DNA from: an uncultured Collinsella sp.
Lineage (GTDB): Bacteria; Actinomycetota; Coriobacteriia; Coriobacteriales; Coriobacteriaceae
Reading direction: 5' to 3'
DNA: 27,704 bases
Assembly: GCA_902470925.1 (NCBI GenBank)
Contig: CABRIF010000020.1
Span: 1 to 27,704, forward strand
The notes beneath the pieces are model-generated. The model had not been told where the DNA came from. It saw nothing but the letters and a program-made list of their open reading frames with translations, and did not search any database. Below, piece by piece: positions 23,170 to 27,704 of the stretch; position 1 is the stretch's first letter; the number at the start of each line of letters is the position of its first letter. A program made the translations under genes and the position numbers.

Positions 23170-24396
23170 CTACGACGCGTTGAACACGTACCGGCCCAGG
23201 CGTCCGAACGCCTCCTGCAGCCGCGCAAACGGCAACGCGAGATTCATCCGAATCGTCCACGCGCCGCCGAACGCGCGGCCGTCCTGCCACAGCACGCCCA
23301 CGCGCACGCCTGCGCGCAACAGGTCGTCCATGCTCATGCGGCGCTCCGTGCACCAGCGCTCGCAATCCAAAAACAGCATGTAGGTTCCCTGCGGGCGCGC
23401 CGCGCCCACCCCATCAAACCGGCGCCCGATCACATCGCACGCAAAGGACACGTTCGCATCAATCACCTGCCGCAGCTCATCGACCCACGCCGCCCCCTCG
23501 GCGCAATACGCACCCAGCAGGGCATGCATCGACAGCACGTTCATGCTGTTGTAGTGCGACAAGCTCGATTCCTTCTCGATGCGCCCACGCAACCAATCGT
23601 TGTAAATCACATGGTAGCTGCCCACAAGGCCCGCCAAGTTGAACGTCTTGCTCGGCGCGTAGAGGGCGACCGTGCGCATGCGCGCATCATCCGACACGCT
23701 CTGCGTCGGCACATGTGCAAAACCGGGCAACACGATATCCGACCAGATCTCATCCGAGATCACGAACACATCATGCCGGCGGAAGATATCCATCGCCCGC
23801 TCGATCTCCCAGCGTTCCCATACACGCCCGGTCGGGTTATGCGGCGAGCAGAAAATCGCCGCATGAATCCCCTCGCGCTCAATTCGGCGCTCCATGTCCT
23901 CGAAATCCATGCGCCACACGCCCCCGGCGTCCCGCTCAAGCGGGCTGTGCACAATCTCGTACCCGTTGTTTTCCAGCGTATGGGTAAATCCAACGTACGT
24001 CGGACTGTGCACCAGCACCTTATCGCCGCGGGAGCACAGCACCCCCAGCGCTGAAACCACGCCGCCGAGCACACCATTCTCGTAGCCGATATGCTCGGGC
24101 TTCATGCCCTCAACACCGTTGCGCACGCGATGCCAATCGATAATACTGTCGAAATATGTATCCGTGGGCTGAAAGTACCCAAAGCACGGATGATCGACCC
24201 GCTCATGCAGGGCACGCGTCACCGACGGCGCCGTGGCGTAATTCATGTCCGCCACCCACATAGGGATCACGTCGAACCCCTCGTCGATCACCGTGTCGCG
24301 CGGGCCCAGGCTCCCCATCGCGATCGCCGCCTTGGCATCGAGCGCAAGCGCATCGCGGCCCTCTCGATCGATTACATCGGTGAAATTGAACTGCAT
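23170..24396 (-). CDS. MalY/PatB-type PLP aminotransferase (cystathionine beta-lyase)
   Basis: The 408-residue fold-type I PLP enzyme most resembles MalY/PatB, which cleave C-S bonds in cystathionine or cysteine conjugates. Seen are the family N-terminus with VIPMWVADMNYATAP, GYFQPTDTY, the CSPHNPTGRVW turn, SDEIWSDIVLPG, and the PLP lysine K250 in APSKTFNLAG. RMNLALP near the C-terminus contains the substrate-carboxylate arginine. Length is normal. The ATG at 24396 is preceded by GAGGATGG. It lies 85 bases downstream of prmC on the same strand without an obvious terminator, so co-transcription is likely. Its exact substrate is uncertain. Confidence 0.9.
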   Translation of the reverse strand: MQFNFTDVIDREGRDALALDAKAAIAMGSLGPRDTVIDEGFDVIPMWVADMNYATAPSVTRALHERVDHPCFGYFQPTDTYFDSIIDWHRVRNGVEGMKPEHIGYENGVLGGVVSALGVLCSRGDKVLVHSPTYVGFTHTLENNGYEIVHSPLERDAGGVWRMDFEDMERRIEREGIHAAIFCSPHNPTGRVWERWEIERAMDIFRRHDVFVISDEIWSDIVLPGFAHVPTQSVSDDARMRTVALYAPSKTFNLAGLVGSYHVIYNDWLRGRIEKESSLSHYNSMNVLSMHALLGAYCAEGAAWVDELRQVIDANVSFACDVIGRRFDGVGAARPQGTYMLFLDCERWCTERRMSMDDLLRAGVRVGVLWQDGRAFGGAWTIRMNLALPFARLQEAFGRLGRYVFNAS

Positions 24397-24481
24397 CGCA
24401 CACCATCCTCAATCCGCGCACCGGGCAACGCGAAACATCGGCGAGCAGCGGCTCGCACCCCGTTCCGCACCAAGCATCAGC

Positions 24482-25798
24482 TTAACACCGCGCCGCCTGC
24501 GCCACGCGCGCCAACACGATGCGCGGGCGATCCGCCAGGTCGCGCACCACACGCACGTCGACCATGCCCGCCGTGCGGCACAGTTCTGCCGCCTCGTCCA
24601 CATGCCCCTCGAACAGCTCACAGGCAAGCAACCCCCCGGGGCGCAGCATGGCCGGAGCAGCCCTCACCAAGCGGCGGAATATGTCGAGCCCGTCGTCGCC
24701 TCCGTCAAGTGCCAGCGACGGCTCGAAATCCACCACCTCATGCGGAAGCTCCCGCATGACCGCATGCGGAATGTAAGGCGGGTTCGAAACCAGCACGTCG
24801 AAGGTGCCCCACTCCGTCTCGCGGTCGAGCGGCGACACCAGATTGCCCAGGCGAATATCAACCGCCTTCGCATCGATGCCCAGCGCCGCACGGTTCTTCT
24901 GCGCGAGCGCTACGGCCCGCGGCTCGATATCGGTCGCCACGCACACAACCTTGCCCGAGCGTTCATGGGCAAGCGACAGCGAGATGCACCCCGTGCCGCA
25001 CCCGACCTCCAGCACACGCGCGCAAGCCCCCGGCGCCATCTCTGCGGGCTCGGATCCGTCCGCACCCGCAACGGCATCTCGACAACCTGCCGCATCGCCA
25101 CTTCGCGTCTCGCCAACAGCGGCGGCATCGCCTGCCGCCAGCCCGGTATCATCACCGGCGGCATCGTCCGGCACAAGCCTCGCGGCGCGAGCGACATCGC
25201 CATCCGCGTCCGCAGGTCGCGCACAGCCATCGCCCAACCCCCGTGCAGAGGCATCCCGACCAGCGTCGGCCCCCGATTCGACGACGCCATCAGCCGCGTT
25301 CCCGGCATTGCCCTCGGCACCGTCGCCGTCCCAGGCAGCCCCTTCGCCGCGGCCAGCGCGCGCTGCTTCCTCCGCACGCCGGGCGGCCTCCACCTCGCTG
25401 TTCCATGGCAGCTCAACGCGCGGACGAGCCACCGCAGGCGCGCCCAGCACCTCGCCGTCGAGGAACTTCAGCACTTCCTCAACCAGCAGCTCTGTCTCAG
25501 GACGAGGGATGAGCACCCCGGGCTCACAGGCCACATCGATCATGCGAAAGCTCGTCTGCCCCACGATATACTGCAGCGGCTCGCCCTTCGCACGCCGTAC
25601 CACCGCCGCATGCATGGCAGCCAACTCCTCTTGAGCCAGGGGTTTATCGAAACTCATATACAGCTCGGTGCGCGTCAGCCCGGTCACGTTCGACAGCAGC
25701 CACTCAGCCGAAAGCCGCGGGCGCTCATCGCCCTTGTCCCCCAGATATTCACGCGTCCAATCCAGGCAGCGCTTGATGGTCCAGATCTCGTTCGACAT
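24482..25798 (-). CDS. prmC: Peptide chain release factor N5-glutamine methyltransferase, with large insertion
   Basis: PrmC (HemK) methylates the GGQ glutamine of release factors using SAM. The N-terminal helical domain (RLSAEWLLSNVTGLTRTELY, then EPLQYIVGQTSF and VLIPRPETELLVEEVL) and the Rossmann domain (VLEVGCGTGCISLSLA, SNPPYIP, SLALDGGDDGL) are complete. Between them, at about residues 112-258, lies an insertion of about 145 residues rich in Ala, Gly and Asp. It takes the protein to 438 residues against the usual ~280-290. The reading frame stays open through it and both flanks align in frame, so it is not an assembly frameshift. The ATG at 25798 has GGAG 5-6 bases upstream. The substrate, RF1, is encoded next upstream. 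Confidence 0.93.
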   Translation of the reverse strand: MSNEIWTIKRCLDWTREYLGDKGDERPRLSAEWLLSNVTGLTRTELYMSFDKPLAQEELAAMHAAVVRRAKGEPLQYIVGQTSFRMIDVACEPGVLIPRPETELLVEEVLKFLDGEVLGAPAVARPRVELPWNSEVEAARRAEEAARAGRGEGAAWDGDGAEGNAGNAADGVVESGADAGRDASARGLGDGCARPADADGDVARAARLVPDDAAGDDTGLAAGDAAAVGETRSGDAAGCRDAVAGADGSEPAEMAPGACARVLEVGCGTGCISLSLAHERSGKVVCVATDIEPRAVALAQKNRAALGIDAKAVDIRLGNLVSPLDRETEWGTFDVLVSNPPYIPHAVMRELPHEVVDFEPSLALDGGDDGLDIFRRLVRAAPAMLRPGGLLACELFEGHVDEAAELCRTAGMVDVRVVRDLADRPRIVLARVAQAARC

Positions 25799-26316
25799 GG
25801 CAGCTCCGTTTCCCGTGTTGCTCGAAAGCGATTCTACGGCACCCGATGCGCGCCTATCTCGACAACGCCGTTTTACGCGCTTTCCGGTCCAAATTAAACG
25901 CTCGGTAAACAGTACCGTGCGCAACCTTACCGCCAGCTTGCCGGCGAGCCGACTCCTCCCCAACAATCAGCTTGCCGCGTATCTGGCCCCGCCCCCAACA
26001 TTCAACCTGCCGTTCGGTCTCCTCGCTCCAACAGCCAGCTGGCTCCAAACTCGGCGCCGCACAGCACCGCGTCCCATCAACTCGCCGAGCCCTAGACCGG
26101 CACCCCTCACCATTACTCACGTCCCAGCCCACTCATCGATGCCGCCACAACAACCCCCTAACAGCAAAACCGCGCACCTCGAAACACGAGATGCGCGGCT
26201 CTTCGAACGCGACGCCTTGACGACTGGATACGAGCGGCCCCTTCTACAAACCCGCACGCATGCGCGCGGCAATCAAACCGGCTCCCCACAGGCCCGCGCA
26301 CATGGGACGGTCAGAC
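25799..26316. other. Intergenic region prfA to prmC
   Basis: No gene is supported. It contains the prfA terminator (26166-26198) and a possible prmC -10 box on the minus strand, TAGAAT (25831-25836), 33 bases from the start. The remainder is C-rich on the plus strand and without clear repeats. Confidence 0.55.
26166..26198 (-). terminator. Intrinsic terminator of prfA
   Basis: On the minus strand a 12-bp stem (26187-26198 with 26170-26181, one G-U pair), a 5-base loop and TTTT (26166-26169) lie 120 bases past the prfA stop. This separates prfA from prmC transcriptionally. Confidence 0.8.
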
Positions 26317-27384
26317 TCACACCGTGGCGGCGAGCTTGGCCGCGCGGTCGGCGGCGGCGAGCGCATCGATCACACTGCTGAGCTGATCGCCCAGAAGCAC
26401 GCTGTTGTAGGTGGAGTTGAACCCGATGCGGTGGTCGGTCACGCGATCCTGCGGCTGATTGTACGTGCGGATCTTCTCCGAGCGGTTGCCGCGCCCGATC
26501 TGCGCGGAGCGCTCGGCGCCCAGCTCGGCCTGCTGGCGCTCAAGCTCCATCTCGTACAGGCGCGCACGCAGCATCTGCATGCAGACTTCGCGGTTCTGAA
26601 TCTGGGAGCGCTGCTCCTGGGACTGCACCACGGTGTTCGTGGGCAGGTGGGTGATGCGCACCGCCGAGTAGGTGGTGTTCACGCACTGGCCGCCGGGACC
26701 CGAGGCGCAGTAGGTGTCGATGCGCAGGTCAGACTGGTTGATCTGGATGTCGATCTCGTCGGCCTCGGGCAGGACCGCCACGGTGGCCGTGGAAGTCTGG
26801 ATGCGGCCCTGGCTTTCGGTTTTGGGCACGCGCTGGACGCGGTGGACGCCCGACTCATATTTCATGACCGAGTAGACCTTGTCGCCCTCGACCTTGAACT
26901 CGATGGATTTGAAGCCGCCGGCCTCGGAGGGGCTGGAATCGAGCACCGTCATCTTCCACTTCTTGGACTCGATAAAGCGCTGGTACATCTTGAACAGGTC
27001 GCCCGCGAAGATAGCCGCCTCGTCGCCGCCGGCGGCGGAGCGGATCTCCACGATGGTGTTCTTCTCATCCATCGGATCACCCGGGATGAGCATGATCTTG
27101 ATGTCCTCCTCGAGCTGGGGCAGCTTGGCCTCGTTCTCGGAGATGTCCATCTGGAGCATCTCCTTCTCCTCGGGGTCGGAGGTGTCGTGCAGCATCTCCT
27201 TGGCGGCCTCGATGTCGTCGAGAGCGGCGATGTACTCGCGCGCGGCGGTCACCAGGTCGGTCTGGTGCGCGTACTCCTTGTTGAGACGCGTGAATTCCTT
27301 GATGTCGCTCGCAACGGAGGGGTCCGAGAGCTTCTTCTCGAGCTCCTGATAGGCGATGATGAGTTTTTCCAGCTTGTCGCGCAT
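26317..27384 (-). CDS. prfA: Peptide chain release factor 1
   Basis: RF1 ends translation at UAA and UAG. The 355-residue protein has the coiled N-terminal domain, SAAGGDEAAIFAGDL, the codon-recognition segment VPKTESQGRIQT (PxT type, P187-T189, identifying RF1 rather than RF2), and the catalytic GGQ at 231-233 in GPGGQCVN. QNREVCMQMLRARLYE and RSEKIRTYNQPQDRVTDHR follow. Cys rather than His or Ser after the GGQ is a minor variation. The ATG at 27384 has AAGGAG 7 bases upstream. prmC, encoding the methylase for this GGQ, follows on the same strand after a terminator. A short leader ORF precedes it. Confidence 0.96.
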   Translation of the reverse strand: MRDKLEKLIIAYQELEKKLSDPSVASDIKEFTRLNKEYAHQTDLVTAAREYIAALDDIEAAKEMLHDTSDPEEKEMLQMDISENEAKLPQLEEDIKIMLIPGDPMDEKNTIVEIRSAAGGDEAAIFAGDLFKMYQRFIESKKWKMTVLDSSPSEAGGFKSIEFKVEGDKVYSVMKYESGVHRVQRVPKTESQGRIQTSTATVAVLPEADEIDIQINQSDLRIDTYCASGPGGQCVNTTYSAVRITHLPTNTVVQSQEQRSQIQNREVCMQMLRARLYEMELERQQAELGAERSAQIGRGNRSEKIRTYNQPQDRVTDHRIGFNSTYNSVLLGDQLSSVIDALAAADRAAKLAATV

Positions 27385-27496
27385 GGCAATGCTCCTTATT
27401 CATGATGCGATAGAGGGCCGCGGACGCAGGCGCGGCGCGGCATGATGAGAGGGCGCCGGGGCCGCAAGGGCTCGTCGGCGAAAACGGCTATCGTAG

Positions 27497-27523
27497 CTAG
27501 AGCTTATCAAGCGCGATGAACAT
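27497..27523 (-). CDS. Possible 8-codon leader peptide upstream of prfA
   Basis: On the minus strand GGGAGG is followed 4 bases later by ATG and an open frame of eight codons (MFIALDKL) ending in TAG. It lies between a candidate promoter and prfA, 112 bases before the prfA start. The strong ribosome binding site is the only support. TAG is an RF1 stop codon, which makes a link to RF1 level conceivable. Confidence 0.3.
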   Translation of the reverse strand: MFIALDKL

Positions 27524-27549
27524 GGTTCCTCCCTGTTGTGCTGGAAGCT

Positions 27550-27577
27550 ATGATACCCAACCCCGGGGCTGCGGCAA
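27550..27577 (-). promoter_or_regulatory. Candidate promoter of prfA
   Basis: On the minus strand TTGCCG (27572-27577), a 16-base spacer and TATCAT (27550-27555) precede the leader ORF. This gives a leader of about 160 bases. Confidence 0.45.
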
Positions 27578-27659
27578 ACACTCCGGCAAAACAGACATAT
27601 CGACAGGCATCTCGGCGACATGCCGAAAAGAAGCACGGAGGGGTGGGCCTGTGCTGACC

Positions 27660-27704
27660 CTGTCTCTTATACACATCTCCGAGCCCACGAGACGTAGAGG
27701 AATC
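27660..27704 (+). other. Nextera read-2 adapter and index (artefact)
   Basis: The 19-base mosaic end CTGTCTCTTATACACATCT (27660-27678) is followed by CCGAGCCCACGAGAC, the 8-base i7 index GTAGAGGA, and ATC, the first bases of P7. This is library sequence, not genome. Confidence 0.97.

Noticed and set aside
22881..23383. Plus-strand ORFs between the second array and the MalY-like gene
   Set aside because: No ribosome binding sites and no recognisable protein; part lies antisense to the MalY-like gene.
27400..27636. 78-residue minus-strand ORF upstream of prfA
   Set aside because: It spans the candidate promoter and the leader ORF region, has no ribosome binding site and no recognisable product.

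Overview
The window is a GC-rich bacterial contig. Its true insert is about 30-27659; both ends are Illumina Nextera adapter sequence left in the assembly (1-29 and 27660-27704). Gene content and style fit an actinobacterium of class Coriobacteriia, probably Collinsella or a close relative: high GC, short intergenic spacers alternating with long GC-rich ones, Shine-Dalgarno starts, an RF1 with GPGGQC, a B. subtilis-type Fe-S PurF, and Ala/Gly-rich insertions in housekeeping enzymes. The genus is an inference from protein style, not a database result. I see no tRNA, rRNA, CRISPR array or insertion sequence.

Layout: (1) 215-4869, plus strand: a Kup potassium transporter and an LtaS-like membrane sulfatase-fold enzyme. 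(2) 4870-5879: a convergent, gene-free region with a strong terminator and an array of twelve 30-bp units arranged as a giant inverted repeat. (3) 5880-9342, minus strand: a tyrosine-phosphatase-like protein, then (reading upstream) an ABC-2 permease, an ABC ATPase and a GntR regulator. The last three form an overlapping operon with a palindromic operator at its promoter. (4) 9914-13826, minus strand: YqeY, a membrane-anchored parvulin foldase, purN and purM. (5) 14069-15460, plus strand: an AAA ATPase/DUF4143 gene preceded by a perfect 25-bp inverted repeat and lying between purM and purF. (6) 15555-17222, minus strand: purF. (7) 17416-19263, plus strand: a small membrane protein and a cysteine desulfurase. 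(8) 19273-20967, minus strand: a phosphohexomutase. (9) 21401-22267, plus strand: a pyridoxamine kinase. (10) 22268-23169: a second convergent gene-free region with 39-bp repeats, a long hairpin and another 30-bp-unit inverted array. (11) 23170-27384, minus strand: a MalY/PatB-type aminotransferase, PrmC and RF1 (prfA); PrmC methylates the GGQ glutamine of RF1.

The most unusual signals are these. Two gene-free convergent junctions about 17 kb apart carry the same architecture: head-to-head arrays of exact 30-bp period around a 19-bp centre, with a nearly identical right half-centre. The AAA ATPase gene interrupts the purine cluster beside a 25-bp palindrome. Low-complexity Ala/Gly/Ser/Asp-rich insertions recur in conserved enzymes, the largest being about 145 residues inside PrmC. 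I found no clear multi-gene defence or biosynthetic system.
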